A DNA stretch of 64,000 nucleotides from an uncultured Saprospiraceae bacterium. Lineage in GTDB: Bacteria > Bacteroidota > Bacteroidia > Chitinophagales > Saprospiraceae. The stretch is taken from the NCBI GenBank assembly GCA_937973565.1, contig CALJKQ010000047.1, positions 1 to 64,000 on the forward strand. The letters run 5' to 3'. The notes under the pieces are model-generated. The model made no database searches. It had not been told where the DNA came from and saw only the letters and a list, made by a program, of their open reading frames with translations. The position numbers and the translations under genes were made by a program. Positions 44,975-55,213 of this stretch are shown in pieces (within the stretch, counting starts at the first letter, position 1; the number at the start of each line of letters is the position of its first letter).

Positions 44975-45550
44975 TTACAAATGACGATCAATCTCTGTAC
45001 ACAGGGCATGGAATATCTCTTCGATGCTGCCCATACCCTTGATGCTTACCGATTTTTCGTGTTGGTGGTAATATTCGTATACCGGTGTAGTTTGCGCCAG
45101 GTAAACAGAGATGCGCTTACGGATGACCATTTCATCTGCATCATCCGGCCTGCCGGAGGTTTTACCTCTTTCCAGCAGCCTGCCTACGATTTCTTCTTCT
45201 TCTACTTCCAGGGCTATCAGAGCCGTAATGGGTTGACCCAACTCATCCAAAAGCACATCCAACGCTTCTGATTGTGCAATGGTGCGGGGAAAGCCGTCGA
45301 AAATATACCCATTTACATCCGGATTGGCCAATACCTTATTTTTGAGCATGCCAATCGTTACACTGTCAGGTACCAATTGACCTTTGTCCATAAATGACTT
45401 GGCTTCCAGACCCAATGCGGTTTGGTTTTCGATTTCGGATCGGAATATATCTCCGGTAGAAATATGCAACAAGCCGTATTTTTCCACCAGCTTGGCTGCC
45501 TGGGTGCCCTTACCGGATCCCGGAGGACCAAATAAAATGAGATTCAACAT
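44975..45550 (-). CDS. adk: Adenylate kinase
   Basis: The 191-residue enzyme interconverts ATP + AMP and 2 ADP. The P-loop GPPGSGKGT is at 7-15, the NMP-binding region contains [10 protein letters not shown], and FDGFPRT is present. The LID is the short form without zinc Cys ([17 protein letters not shown]), as in many Bacteroidota. ATG 45550 is chosen because it gives the canonical [11 protein letters not shown] start; the frame runs further upstream without homology. It overlaps nothing and is coupled to obgE. Confidence 0.96.
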   Translation of the reverse strand: MLNLILFGPPGSGKGTQAAKLVEKYGLLHISTGDIFRSEIENQTALGLEAKSFMDKGQLVPDSVTIGMLKNKVLANPDVNGYIFDGFPRTIAQSEALDVLLDELGQPITALIALEVEEEEIVGRLLERGKTSGRPDDADEMVIRKRISVYLAQTTPVYEYYHQHEKSVSIKGMGSIEEIFHALCTEIDRHL

Positions 45551-45603
45551 GGTTGAAATTTTGTAATCCTTTATAAATGAAACGCAAAATAAATCAAAAT
45601 ATA

Positions 45604-46248
45604 TCATTTGGCGGCTATAAAGCCGCTGATGAGGTCCCTTCCGAACAAATATCTTTTCTCCCAATACTCGCTGCCATTGACCACATCGGTGCGAATACCG
45701 GTGGAAGTAGAACTATGGATAAAGGTAAGCTGGCCGGTATCGCCCGAAACCACAATGCCCACATGGCTGATTCTTTCTTCATTGCCAAAAAATAGTAAGT
45801 CGCCGGCCTGCAACTGGGATCTGTCTTTTTCAACACCCAGCAATGCCAGCTCATGCGAAGGTCCGGAGATACTGAACCCGAATTTATTGTAGATGTAATT
45901 GGCAAATCCACTGCAATCAAAGCCCTGTTCCGGATTTTTGCCGGCGTACTTGTAAGGGGTGCCAAGGTACTGATAGGCTTCCTCTACCATGGCATTTCTC
46001 AAAGTGCCTGCAGACTTGATGTTGGTAGGTGCTTTCATTTTTTCAGGGCTAACAGTTTTCACTTTGACCACATCTTCTTGCTGACTGGGTTGAGGTCTGC
46101 CGTATCCGGGCCTGCGCGACCGGCTATACTTCTCTGACCTGTCCCCATATTGGTGGGCTGTACCACAAGATGTCATGGCCATAACCCCTAAAAGAAGTGC
46201 CAGCCCAATCTGTGTTTTTATGGAATTAATCATATTGAATTTTAACAT
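45604..46248 (-). CDS. NlpC/P60 family lipoprotein peptidase
   Basis: This protein of up to 214 residues is a lipoprotein (lipobox MTSC; mature N-terminus at the Cys near residue 28) with a basic Ser/Arg/Gly-rich linker and a C-terminal NlpC/P60 domain. The catalytic Cys is in GFDCSGFANY, His in ERISHVGIVV, and the third polar residue in HSS. Such enzymes cut D-Glu-diamino acid bonds in peptidoglycan stem peptides. The start may be 46248 or 46233 (Met-6), with the second giving a more compact signal peptide. It is 53 nt upstream of adk on the same strand. Confidence 0.92.
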   Translation of the reverse strand: MLKFNMINSIKTQIGLALLLGVMAMTSCGTAHQYGDRSEKYSRSRRPGYGRPQPSQQEDVVKVKTVSPEKMKAPTNIKSAGTLRNAMVEEAYQYLGTPYKYAGKNPEQGFDCSGFANYIYNKFGFSISGPSHELALLGVEKDRSQLQAGDLLFFGNEERISHVGIVVSGDTGQLTFIHSSTSTGIRTDVVNGSEYWEKRYLFGRDLISGFIAAK

Positions 46249-46312
46249 AATACGTATTAATAATTATTTTAATATCAAAATTTGTACCAAATTGTTTCAC
46301 GGGTACTTAAAC

Positions 46313-46343
46313 TTTGAAATTTGTAGCGTTTTTTGTATTTTCG
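46313..46343 (+). promoter_or_regulatory. Promoter of gcvP
   Basis: A -33 TTTG (46313-46316) and a -7 TATTTTCG (46336-46343) are 19 nt apart. The ATG is 30 nt downstream. Confidence 0.55.
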
Positions 46344-46373
46344 CACATCCAGTTACCTAACCAAAAATTCATT

Positions 46374-49232
46374 ATGAATCCATCCAGTTCATTCGACAAA
46401 AGACACATTGGGCCAGGGGCTCAGGAATTAAAAGATATGCTCGCCACCATCGGTGTCAGCAGCCTTGAGCAGCTTATTGACGAGACGGTTCCTTCCGGTA
46501 TTCGCAATCAAAAACCACTCAACATTCCGGCCGGTCTCAGTGAATACGAATATTTGCTAGAGTTAAAAACCATAGCATCCAAAAATAAACTTTTCAAATC
46601 CTACCTCGGACAGGGCTATTATGGCACCATTACGCCTTCTGTCATTGCCAGAAATGTGTTTCACAATCCGGGCTGGTACACACAATACACTCCCTATCAG
46701 GCTGAAATTGCCCAGGGAAGGTTGGAGTCACTGCTCAATTACCAGACCATGGTTTCTGACCTCACCGGACTTCCCATTGCCAATGCTTCACTATTAGACG
46801 AGGGCACGGCAGCAGCTGAGGCAATGGCCATGATGGAGGGCATCCACAACAAAAAAAGAAAAGGAAATCCTGCTAAAAAGTTTTTTGTTGACCAACAAGT
46901 GTTTGCGCAAACCCTGGATGTAGTGCATACCCGGGCCATACCGCTCGATATTGAAGTGGTAACCGGAGACTGGCGTACATACACACCGGGCGATGACTGT
47001 TTTGGTGTTTTGATTCAATATCCGGATGCAGTAGGTGAAATCAGTGACTACAAAAACTTTGTAGAACAATGCAAACAGAAAGAAATTTTAGTAGCGGTAG
47101 CCACGGATCTGATGGCTCTTTGTTTGCTGACACCACCGGGAGAATGGGGGGCAGATATTGCCATTGGCAATAGCCAGCGACTGGGCGTACCTATGGGTTT
47201 TGGTGGTCCACACGCTGCTTTTTTTGCCACTTCTGATGAATACAAGAGATTGATTCCCGGCAGAATCATTGGCATGTCCATCGATGTGCACGGAAACCCG
47301 GCACTGCGTATGGCATTGCAGACCAGAGAGCAACACATCAGAAGGGAAAAAGCCACTTCCAATATTTGTACGGCTCAGGCTTTATTGGCCAACATGGCAG
47401 CCATGTATGCGGTTTACCATGGTCAGGAAGGATTAAAAGAAATTGCCCAGGGCATTCATGACAAAACAGCTCAACTGGCAACGGCTTTAACGGCTATAGG
47501 CTTAAACAGGGTCAACCAGCACCACTTCGACACCCTTTCCATTTCACTTTCTGCTGATGAAGTGCAAAAATTGCGACAAACGGCAGAAAAACACGAGATC
47601 AATCTATTTTACGGCCATAATCGCGTATCCATTTCTCTCGATGAAACAGTTACAGCATCAGACCTGAAAGCTTTGATCGCTTGCTTTGAAAGTTTTACAG
47701 GCAAGACCGCCGGCAGTGACAAAGGAAGCTCAGGATTACCTTCACACCTCAGCAGAACTTCTGCCTTCTGTACACATCCGGTATTCTCCAGCTACAGGAC
47801 AGAGACGGCCATGATGCGTTACATAAAAAGTTTGGAGAACAAAGATTTGTCGCTTACCCATTCCATGATTTCGCTGGGCTCATGCACCATGAAACTCAAT
47901 GCCGCTACAGAAATGATGCCGGTATCCTGGCCTGAATTTGCCGATTTGCATCCTTTCATCCCTGCGGACCAAGCAGCCGGCTATCACCAGATTTTCGAAG
48001 AATTAGCTGCTTACCTCTGCGAATGCACAGGCTTCACCGCTTGTTCACTGCAACCCAATTCAGGAGCGCAGGGTGAATATGCAGGGTTACTTACCATTCG
48101 CGCATATCATTTGGACAGGGGAGAAGGACACCGTACTGCCGTATTGATTCCTTCTTCTGCTCACGGCACCAATCCTGCCAGTGCGGTAATGGCAGGCATG
48201 GAAGTGGTCGTAGTAGCTTGCGACGACAGTGGCAATATCGACATGGGCGATTTACATGCCAAAGCAGAACAACACAAAGATAAACTGGCAGGACTTATGG
48301 TCACCTATCCCAGCACCCATGGGGTATTTGAGACCACCATTATGGAAATTTGTGACCTGATCCACCAAAATGGGGGGTTGGTTTACATGGATGGTGCCAA
48401 CATGAATGCCCAGGTGGGACTGACCAGTCCGGGCAGAATTGGTGCCGATGTTTGCCACCTCAACCTCCACAAAACCTTTGCCATCCCACACGGTGGTGGT
48501 GGACCGGGCATGGGGCCTATTTGTGTCAACGATAAGTTAGCTCCCTATCTGCCGGGTCACGTTTACAATACCACCGGAGGCAACAAAGCCATTCCGGCAG
48601 TATCATCAGCGGGATGGGGCAGCGCTTCTATCTTGTTGATATCATATGCTTATATACGAATGTTGGGCGGTCAGGGACTCACAGATGCCACGCGTTATGC
48701 CATACTCAATGCCAACTATATCAAAGCCAAATTAGAAGGGAAATACAGTGTATTGTACACCGGTGCCAATGGCCGGGCAGCGCACGAACTCATCCTCGAC
48801 CTAAGACCCTTTAAAGCGGCTGATGTAAGTGCAGAAGATGTAGCAAAAAGATTGATGGACTACGGCTTCCATGCACCTACCCTTTCTTTCCCTGTGGCAG
48901 GCACCATCATGATTGAACCCACCGAAAGTGAAAACAAAGCAGAACTCGACAGATTCTGTGACGCCTTGTTGAGCATTCGCGAAGAAATCGATCAGGTAGC
49001 CAGAGGTGAAATGGAAGCCCACAACCATGTCTTGAGCAATGCACCCCACACAGCTGCTGTAGTGTGTTCAGATAACTGGCCTTATTCTTACTCAAGAGAA
49101 AAAGCTGCCTATCCTCTTCCTTACCTGAAAACCGGCTTCAAATTCTGGGCTTCGGTAGGTAGAGTAGACAATGCACACGGTGATAGAAATCTGATTTGCA
49201 CCTGTAATCCGATTGAGGATTATATGAAATAG
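46374..49232 (+). CDS. gcvP: Glycine dehydrogenase (aminomethyl-transferring), P protein
   Basis: This 952-residue PLP enzyme of the glycine cleavage system decarboxylates glycine and passes the aminomethyl group to the H protein lipoyl arm. It is the fused single-chain form (both halves homologous to GcvPA/GcvPB). The N-terminus FDKRHIGPG is canonical, and the PLP lysine is Lys700 in LNLHKTFAIPHGGGGPG. An open frame begins at 46314, but its first 20 residues precede the conserved start, and the promoter boxes lie in that stretch. The other gcv genes are not in the window. The coding sequence ends next to repeat island 3. Confidence 0.97.
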   Translation: MNPSSSFDKRHIGPGAQELKDMLATIGVSSLEQLIDETVPSGIRNQKPLNIPAGLSEYEYLLELKTIASKNKLFKSYLGQGYYGTITPSVIARNVFHNPGWYTQYTPYQAEIAQGRLESLLNYQTMVSDLTGLPIANASLLDEGTAAAEAMAMMEGIHNKKRKGNPAKKFFVDQQVFAQTLDVVHTRAIPLDIEVVTGDWRTYTPGDDCFGVLIQYPDAVGEISDYKNFVEQCKQKEILVAVATDLMALCLLTPPGEWGADIAIGNSQRLGVPMGFGGPHAAFFATSDEYKRLIPGRIIGMSIDVHGNPALRMALQTREQHIRREKATSNICTAQALLANMAAMYAVYHGQEGLKEIAQGIHDKTAQLATALTAIGLNRVNQHHFDTLSISLSADEVQKLRQTAEKHEINLFYGHNRVSISLDETVTASDLKALIACFESFTGKTAGSDKGSSGLPSHLSRTSAFCTHPVFSSYRTETAMMRYIKSLENKDLSLTHSMISLGSCTMKLNAATEMMPVSWPEFADLHPFIPADQAAGYHQIFEELAAYLCECTGFTACSLQPNSGAQGEYAGLLTIRAYHLDRGEGHRTAVLIPSSAHGTNPASAVMAGMEVVVVACDDSGNIDMGDLHAKAEQHKDKLAGLMVTYPSTHGVFETTIMEICDLIHQNGGLVYMDGANMNAQVGLTSPGRIGADVCHLNLHKTFAIPHGGGGPGMGPICVNDKLAPYLPGHVYNTTGGNKAIPAVSSAGWGSASILLISYAYIRMLGGQGLTDATRYAILNANYIKAKLEGKYSVLYTGANGRAAHELILDLRPFKAADVSAEDVAKRLMDYGFHAPTLSFPVAGTIMIEPTESENKAELDRFCDALLSIREEIDQVARGEMEAHNHVLSNAPHTAAVVCSDNWPYSYSREKAAYPLPYLKTGFKFWASVGRVDNAHGDRNLICTCNPIEDYMK

Positions 49233-49659
49233 TTATTCTGTGCGCTACGCTTAGGTCAATGCTCAGTGCTTAGCACTTCGCGCAATACGCTTCGCTTAGT
49301 TCAATACGCGCTTCGCGCTTAGGGCAATGCTTAGTGCTCTTTAAGTAATAAATACAAGTCCCATAACGCGTGTCGCACAATGCGTGTCGCATTTCCCGTC
49401 TCGCGTGTCCCGTGTCCCGTCTCGCATAACGCAAGTCGCCCTTCGACAAACTCAGGGCTCTTTAAGGCATAAATAAAAGTCGCTTAACGCATGTCCCGTG
49501 TCGCGTCTCGTAATACGCAAGTCCTGTGTCGCAAGTAGCAAGTCCCTTGTCGTACAACGCATGTAGAAAAACCCCTGCTCAAAGGACAGCGGTCTACGGA
49601 CAGTAGACAGCGGACAGCGGACAGCGGTTGCCGGATGCTCAGATACCTATACCCAGATA
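49233..49659 (+). repeat. Intergenic repeat island 3
   Basis: From left to right: a degenerate heptad run with words such as CTTCGCG and GCTTAGG (49250-49339); ATAAATAC and 12 heptads (49354-49437); the 23-nt TTCGA element (49438-49460); ATAAATAA and 13 heptads (49475-49565); GAAAAA; then CGG-ending heptads (TCTACGG, ACAGTAG, ACAGCGG three times, TTGCCGG) to about 49634. The part 49336-49374 is partly repeated at 49457-49495. It lies between gcvP and a convergent hypothetical gene. Confidence 0.85.
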
Positions 49660-50172
49660 CTACTTCACATCTGCCAACCTGGCAAATACCGGGAATGAAG
49701 CGGTGCCGTAGTGAGAATAGGGTTTTTTGGAAACAGGCTGTGATGCAGGATAGGTTTTGATGAAAGCAGCTACGACTTCTTTCATCTTATCATAGTCAAT
49801 GTTTTTGGAATTGGGCTTTGGGTAAAATACAAAGTGTTCGATTTTGCCATTGGTGCCCCAGAAAATGTTGGCCCAGATTTTAACGCCTTTGAGATCGAAA
49901 CCGTGGTGGTCGGCGTAAACTTCGAGGTCTTGCAAGATGGAAGTCCATTCTTCGAAGGCTTTGTCCATGTTGTTTTGACATACATCCAGCAAGGGCTCAC
50001 TGTAACGGCTGATCATTTTGTCGTATTCACGCTGGTGGTCACCAATAAAACATACTTGAGGAAAATTGCCTTCTGATGAGGTTTGTGCGCTCAATACACC
50101 ATTGTAGAGACACAAAGTGATGATCATCAAGATCAACAACAATCTAAGGGTATTCTCAGGACTTCGTCTCAT
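49660..50172 (-). CDS. Hypothetical exported protein
   Basis: The 170-residue protein has a signal peptide (about 1-30, GVLSAQ). The mature part (VCFIGDHQREYDKMISRYSEPLL, WTSILQDLEVYADHHGFD, VKIWANIFWGTNGKIEHFVFYP) has an alternating helix/strand pattern with conserved-looking His and Cys residues, but no family is recognised. ATG 50172 is used because it follows a good promoter; the frame continues to 50262. The gene stands alone, with repeat island 3 right after its stop. Confidence 0.6.
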   Translation of the reverse strand: MRRSPENTLRLLLILMIITLCLYNGVLSAQTSSEGNFPQVCFIGDHQREYDKMISRYSEPLLDVCQNNMDKAFEEWTSILQDLEVYADHHGFDLKGVKIWANIFWGTNGKIEHFVFYPKPNSKNIDYDKMKEVVAAFIKTYPASQPVSKKPYSHYGTASFPVFARLADVK

Positions 50173-50191
50173 CAGTGGTTGTGATATAGTG

Positions 50192-50222
50192 CAAAAGTAA
50201 AGTATTTTACAATTCCATGCAA
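50192..50222 (-). promoter_or_regulatory. Promoter of the hypothetical exported protein
   Basis: On the minus strand a -33 TTG (50220-50222) and an exact -7 TACTTTTG (50192-50199) are 20 nt apart. The ATG is at 50172, 20 nt after the -7 box. Confidence 0.6.
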
Positions 50223-50364
50223 GTAAATTTGGCCAAAATGAAATATTATTGGGAATTTTCAAAAATTACTTAAATGAAATAAGCCTTGTGGCGGCCTTGA
50301 CCACAATTTAACTTGCAAGGTCTGTGCCAAAGTCTTTTTTGCCCTGATACAGGGTATTTTGGCT

Positions 50365-50372
50365 TATCTTTG
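50365..50372 (+). promoter_or_regulatory. -7 box (TATCTTTG) of pheT
   Basis: This is an exact TAnnTTTG match ending 20 nt before the pheT ATG. A TTTG at 50338-50341 is 23 nt upstream, a slightly long spacer. Confidence 0.5.
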
Positions 50373-50392
50373 CACTTCAAGTCAAGTAGGAT

Positions 50393-52837
50393 ATGAAGTG
50401 CAGCTTAAACGGATTAAAGAAATACATTGAACTCACCGAAAACGCAGACCAGGTAGCCCAAATGCTTACGGCCATAGGTCTGGAAGTGGAAGGACAGGAG
50501 ACCATTCAAAATATTAAGGGAGGTTTAAAGGGAGTGGTTACCGGTCAGGTACTTACTTGCGCAAAACACCCCGATGCCGATAAACTTTCCATCACAACTG
50601 TTGATATAGGGCAAGGCGAAGCGCAACAGATAGTCTGCGGAGCGCCCAATGTAGCTGCCGGTCAAAAGGTTTTGGTAGCCACGGTGGGAACAACGCTTTA
50701 TCCATCGGGTGGCGAGCCGTTGACCATCAAAAAGGCAAAAATCAGGGGGGTTGAATCCAATGGTATGATCTGCGCAGCTGATGAGTTGGGTCTGGGAGAC
50801 GATCATTCCGGCATAATGGTGCTGCCGGCCGATACTGCTGTGGGTTTGCCTGCATCCACCTTGTATGAAATATATGAAGATACACTATACGAAATTGCCC
50901 TTACGCCCAATCGATCCGATGCTACCTGCCACTTGGGCGTAGCGCGCGACCTTTACGCATACATCAGGGCCAATGTAGACAACTCAAGAACTTTCAACGA
51001 ACCGGGCACCTCAGGCTTTAATGTGGAAAACCATACCCTGGAAATAAAAGTGGAGGTAAATAAACCGGAACTGTGCCCGAGGTACAGCGGTCTCACCATT
51101 TCAGGAATCAAAGTAGGCCCCTCTCCGGCCTGGCTGCAGAACCATTTGCTTGTATTGGGGGTAAAACCCATCAACAATGTAGTCGATGCTACCAATTACA
51201 TTTTACATGATTTGGGTCAACCATTGCACGCTTTTGATGCAGATAAAATAGGGGGATCTGCCATTGTGGTAGATACTTTAGCCCCGGGCACTCCTTTTCT
51301 GGCACTGGATGGAAGAGAAATTTCGCTGAAAGGTGAAGAATTGATGATTTGTGATGCTTCCGGCAAAGGCATGTGCATCGGAGGTGTATACGGGGGAAAG
51401 GATTCAGGGGTGAGTGAACATACCCACGCCATCTTCCTGGAATCTGCCCATTTTGCAGCAGGAAACATCAGAAGGACTTCCATGTCGCACAACTTGCGGA
51501 CAGATGCCGCCAAGGTATTTGAGAAAGGCAGTGATCCCAACCTTACCGTTTTTGCCCTTAAAAGAGCCGCAGCTTTGATAGTTGAACTCACCGGAGGTTA
51601 TGTAAGTTCTGATGTCACAGATATATATCCCAAAGAAATCAAGCCCGTCGAGGTGCATGTCAGATACCAAAATATAACCAATCTCTTGGGTGCTGAAATT
51701 CCAAGGGATATCATCCATGATATCCTGTCGGGCATGGGCATGCAGATCCTGCCGGTGGATGATCACGGCTTTAAAGCGCTGGTACCTACTTCCAAGGCGG
51801 ATGTGCTCAGAGAAGTGGACATTATAGAAGAGATCTTTCGCATTTATGGATTTAATAAAGTGGAAATTCCGGCCAGGGTCACTTCTACCTTGTCCTATGC
51901 CCCACAACCCAACAAATTTGTAATCCTCAACCAATTGGCTGATTACCTGGCAGCTCTCGGTTTTAACGAAATGATGGGTCTATCTCTCATTGACTCAAGA
52001 CTGTGTCAGGATGCATTGGGCTTGTCTGAAAATGATTTGGTGCTGGTCAACAACACCTCCAATGCAGGTCTGGATGCCATGCGGCCATCGTTGCTCTTGA
52101 GTGGTCTGCTTTCTGTGGCCTACAACCTCAATCGCCAGGCCGAGGGACTCAGACTTTTTGAACTGGGCAAATCTTACTTGAAAAAGGGAGAAGATTTTGC
52201 AGAACAGGAACAGCTTTCTTTACTGGTTTCAGGAACCCATGAAGGGGGACATTGGAACCAACCTGCCGCCCAGCAGGTACATTACCATCACTTAAAGCAG
52301 GTGGTAGGAGATGTATTGAGGAAAAGAGGTTTGAAAAACGTGAAATGGAAAGAGATAACTGCAGACCCATTATTTGCCTATGGTCTCGAAATCCATAGTG
52401 GCAATGAAGTCATCGGTAAAATGGGAGAATTGAGTCAGCCGGTTTTGAAAAAACTGGGTATAAAAAGTTCTGTTTTTGGCGCCTCGCTCGATGCCATGGC
52501 CCTGGTAAATGCCGGCGTCGGTAAAAAGCAATTTGTATCTGAAATTTCCCGCTTCCCTTCTGTAAGGAGAGACCTGGCCATCGTCATCGATAAAAAGACC
52601 AATTACCAGCATATCCAGGAAGCCGTTTTATCCAAAAAACATCCCTACCTGGTAGATATGGATCTATTTGATGTTTATGCCAATGAAGAGGTGCTGGGTC
52701 AGGGGAAAAAATCATATGCGCTGTCCTTTATTTTTGAAAATAAAGACAAAACATTGACAGACAGTGAAATAGATGGATCCATGAAAAGCATTATGGAACT
52801 TTGTCAAAAGCAATTGGGTGCACATGTAAGGAGTTGA
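50393..52837 (+). CDS. pheT: Phenylalanyl-tRNA synthetase beta subunit
   Basis: This 814-residue subunit forms the alpha2-beta2 synthetase that charges tRNA-Phe. The N-terminal tRNA-binding OB domain (about 40-150; HPDADKLSITTVD, CGAPNV) is followed by the B3/B4 editing domain, the B5 domain (RTDAAKVFEKGSDP region), a catalytic-like core (NNTSNAGLDAMRPSLL) and the C-terminal FDX-ACB anticodon-binding domain (ISRFPSVRRDLAIVIDK). The length is normal and no key segment is missing. The alpha subunit is not in the window. The coiled-coil, zapA and rny genes follow on the same strand, the usual Bacteroidota order. Confidence 0.97.
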   Translation: MKCSLNGLKKYIELTENADQVAQMLTAIGLEVEGQETIQNIKGGLKGVVTGQVLTCAKHPDADKLSITTVDIGQGEAQQIVCGAPNVAAGQKVLVATVGTTLYPSGGEPLTIKKAKIRGVESNGMICAADELGLGDDHSGIMVLPADTAVGLPASTLYEIYEDTLYEIALTPNRSDATCHLGVARDLYAYIRANVDNSRTFNEPGTSGFNVENHTLEIKVEVNKPELCPRYSGLTISGIKVGPSPAWLQNHLLVLGVKPINNVVDATNYILHDLGQPLHAFDADKIGGSAIVVDTLAPGTPFLALDGREISLKGEELMICDASGKGMCIGGVYGGKDSGVSEHTHAIFLESAHFAAGNIRRTSMSHNLRTDAAKVFEKGSDPNLTVFALKRAAALIVELTGGYVSSDVTDIYPKEIKPVEVHVRYQNITNLLGAEIPRDIIHDILSGMGMQILPVDDHGFKALVPTSKADVLREVDIIEEIFRIYGFNKVEIPARVTSTLSYAPQPNKFVILNQLADYLAALGFNEMMGLSLIDSRLCQDALGLSENDLVLVNNTSNAGLDAMRPSLLLSGLLSVAYNLNRQAEGLRLFELGKSYLKKGEDFAEQEQLSLLVSGTHEGGHWNQPAAQQVHYHHLKQVVGDVLRKRGLKNVKWKEITADPLFAYGLEIHSGNEVIGKMGELSQPVLKKLGIKSSVFGASLDAMALVNAGVGKKQFVSEISRFPSVRRDLAIVIDKKTNYQHIQEAVLSKKHPYLVDMDLFDVYANEEVLGQGKKSYALSFIFENKDKTLTDSEIDGSMKSIMELCQKQLGAHVRS

Positions 52838-52939
52838 TGGTACTGTTCCGTGATCGTTCAGACCGAGAGCGTTATACATATTTTTTATAAGTATATCATT
52901 AATTGTCACGGTTTTGTAAAAATTATCTATTTTTGAAGG

Positions 52940-53212
52940 ATGAAAATACAAGCGGAATATTTGAACAAAATCAATGATCAAATCATTACGCTGGTAGAGA
53001 AATATAATTTTATCAATAACGAAAATTTAGAATTAAAAAAGGAAATTGGCCGATTAACGGCTGAGTTGGATGAATTAAAATGTTCGCAGCGGTCAGATCT
53101 CCCATCCAAATTGGACAGGAATGAAGACACCAAACAAACCATAGATCAGTGTATAGACAAGATTGATGCATGTCTTACACTGGTAAGGGAACTACAAAAT
53201 GAGCCCAGATAA
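52940..53212 (+). CDS. Small coiled-coil protein upstream of zapA
   Basis: The 90-residue protein is almost entirely helical, with a heptad pattern at about 8-50 (ITLVEKYNFINNENLELKKEIGRL), followed by an acidic/basic linker and a second short helix. Its length, position and 14-nt overlap with zapA suggest a divisome accessory (ZapB-like) protein, but sequence similarity to ZapB is not established. A TATTTTTG box (52928-52935) ends 4 nt before the ATG, so if it is used the mRNA is leaderless. Confidence 0.75.
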   Translation: MKIQAEYLNKINDQIITLVEKYNFINNENLELKKEIGRLTAELDELKCSQRSDLPSKLDRNEDTKQTIDQCIDKIDACLTLVRELQNEPR

Positions 53213-53465
53213 GCAAATATCAATAACGATAGGGGGGAAATCTTATCCTATGATCATCAAGGAAGAAGAAGAAACCCTGATCAGAAAAGCAGAAAAAGAG
53301 ATACAAACATCGATTCTCGATTTTCAGAAAGCTTATGCTGGATTATCCATACAAGATGGTATGGCCATGGCGCTGATAACAAAAGGAGTAGAACTCCTAA
53401 GGAAAGACGAAGAACTGGAGCTTGTTAACCAACATCTCCTGCAATGGTCGGAAATCCTGCCTTAA
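53199..53465 (+). CDS. zapA: Cell division protein ZapA
   Basis: The 88-residue protein matches ZapA, which stabilises FtsZ rings. It begins with the typical strand KQISITIGGKSYPM, then a helix EEETLIRKAEKEIQ and a long C-terminal coiled coil. It overlaps the preceding gene by 14 nt and lies 72 nt upstream of rny, with no 6S RNA-sized gap between them. Confidence 0.87.
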   Translation: MSPDKQISITIGGKSYPMIIKEEEETLIRKAEKEIQTSILDFQKAYAGLSIQDGMAMALITKGVELLRKDEELELVNQHLLQWSEILP

Positions 53466-53537
53466 TACCAATCCAACTTCCCACAAGTTTGCCACCTTTT
53501 TTTGTTCTGCATGGTTTAACCTTTAACTAATAGTAAT

Positions 53538-55187
53538 ATGGAGAACATCATAGCACTGATTGGCGGCCTTGTCCTGGGGGGACTGGGTGGTTATTTCTCG
53601 GTGCGAAACATTTTTAAAAAACAAATCAGCGAAGCCAACGCCAAAAGTGACATCACTTTAAAGGAAGCCGAGCTGACCGCCAAAAGAAAGATCGACGAAG
53701 CCGAAATCCAGGCTGAAAAAATCGTATCTAAAGCACAGCAGACGAATGAAAACATTAAGCAGCAAAAAATCCAGGAGGCCCGCGATAAATTTAACCAGCT
53801 AAAATCTGAATTTGAGTCTTATAAGGCAGAGCAGAAAGTGGCCATGAAAGACAGGGAAATGCAGGTTTTAACCCAGGAAAAGGACCTGAAATCAAAGCTC
53901 GATGAAATTGCTGCCAAAAATGAACAGATTGAACAAAGAGAATCGGAAGTTAAAGCCATTCGGGAGAATCTGGAGGTACAGCTCAAAGTGGTAGCCAAAA
54001 AGAAAGAAGAGCTGGAAGCTTCGATTGAAAAGAAGATCAAAGAGCTTGAAAACATTGCTAAACTCAGCCAGACGGAGGCCAAAGACCAATTGCTGGAAAC
54101 CATCAAATCCAAAGCGCAGGCAGAGGCACTTTCCATCGAGAGGGAGGCCGTTTCCAACGCCAAATTAAACGCCAACAAGGAAGCCAAAAAGATTGTGATC
54201 CAAACCATTCAAAGGATGGCGGCTGAATACACCATCGAAAATACGGTTTCGGTTTTCAACATCGATTCAGACGATATCAAAGGCCAGATCATTGGTCGGG
54301 AGGGTAGAAATATCCGTGCTTTGGAAGCAGCTACCGGTGCGGAAATTGTGGTGGATGATACACCGGAATCCATTGTTATCTCCAGTTTCGACCCCATCAA
54401 ACGCGAAGTTTGCAGGTTGGCTTTAAAAAGATTGGTGGCAGACGGCAGGATCCATCCGGCCAAAATCGAAGAAGTAGTAGCCAAAGTTAAAAAGCAGTTG
54501 GATGAGCAGATCATCGAAATCGGAGAGCGCACCATCATCGATCTCGACATCCATGGCTTGAATCCTTACCTGATTAAAATGGTGGGAAGAATGAGATTCA
54601 GGTCATCCTATGGCCAAAACCTATTGAAGCACTCCATCGAAACCGCCAACTTGTGTGCCACCATGGCCTCAGAACTGGGACTTAGCAGCAAACAGGTGAA
54701 AATGGCCAAAAGAGCCGGCTTATTACACGATATTGGAAAGGTAACAGAAGAAGAATCAGAACTGTCACACGCATTACTGGGTATGCAGCTCTGTGAAAAA
54801 TATGGAGAACACGCCGTTATTCAGAATGCCGTAGGTGCTCACCACGATGAGATCGAGATGAACAACATCCTTTCTCCGATCATTCAGGCTTGTGATGCCA
54901 TCTCAGGAGCAAGGCCGGGAGCCCGTAGAGAAATCCTGGAATCTTACCTCAAACGCATCGGAGAACTGGAAGAATTGGCCATGTCTTACGACGGTGTTCA
55001 GAAGGCTTTTGCCATGCAGGCAGGTAGAGAGTTGAGGGTAATTGTTGAATCCGAAAAAGTATCCGACGACTTTGCTGACGAACTGGCATTTATCATTTCG
55101 CAGAAAATTCAAAACGAGATGCAGTATCCGGGTCAGGTAAAAGTGACCGTAATTCGGGAGAAAAGAGCAACTGCTTTTGCCAGGTAA
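53538..55187 (+). CDS. rny: Ribonuclease Y
   Basis: The 549-residue membrane-anchored endoribonuclease has an N-terminal TM helix (about 4-22), a long charged coiled coil (30-235), a KH domain (about 240-300; [19 protein letters not shown]) and an HD domain with metal ligands in [10 protein letters not shown] and further in VGAHHDE. It is slightly longer than the ~520-residue family norm because of the coiled coil. It initiates mRNA decay. A strong terminator follows at 55214-55237. Confidence 0.96.
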   Translation: MENIIALIGGLVLGGLGGYFSVRNIFKKQISEANAKSDITLKEAELTAKRKIDEAEIQAEKIVSKAQQTNENIKQQKIQEARDKFNQLKSEFESYKAEQKVAMKDREMQVLTQEKDLKSKLDEIAAKNEQIEQRESEVKAIRENLEVQLKVVAKKKEELEASIEKKIKELENIAKLSQTEAKDQLLETIKSKAQAEALSIEREAVSNAKLNANKEAKKIVIQTIQRMAAEYTIENTVSVFNIDSDDIKGQIIGREGRNIRALEAATGAEIVVDDTPESIVISSFDPIKREVCRLALKRLVADGRIHPAKIEEVVAKVKKQLDEQIIEIGERTIIDLDIHGLNPYLIKMVGRMRFRSSYGQNLLKHSIETANLCATMASELGLSSKQVKMAKRAGLLHDIGKVTEEESELSHALLGMQLCEKYGEHAVIQNAVGAHHDEIEMNNILSPIIQACDAISGARPGARREILESYLKRIGELEELAMSYDGVQKAFAMQAGRELRVIVESEKVSDDFADELAFIISQKIQNEMQYPGQVKVTVIREKRATAFAR

Positions 55188-55213
55188 AATCTATATTAAA
55201 CAGAAATAATGTA

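Noticed and set aside
51217..51934. Long open frames antisense to pheT
   Set aside because: They lie fully inside pheT and have no recognisable motifs.
53466..53537. 6S RNA next to zapA
   Set aside because: The gap is only 72 nt, too short for 6S RNA.
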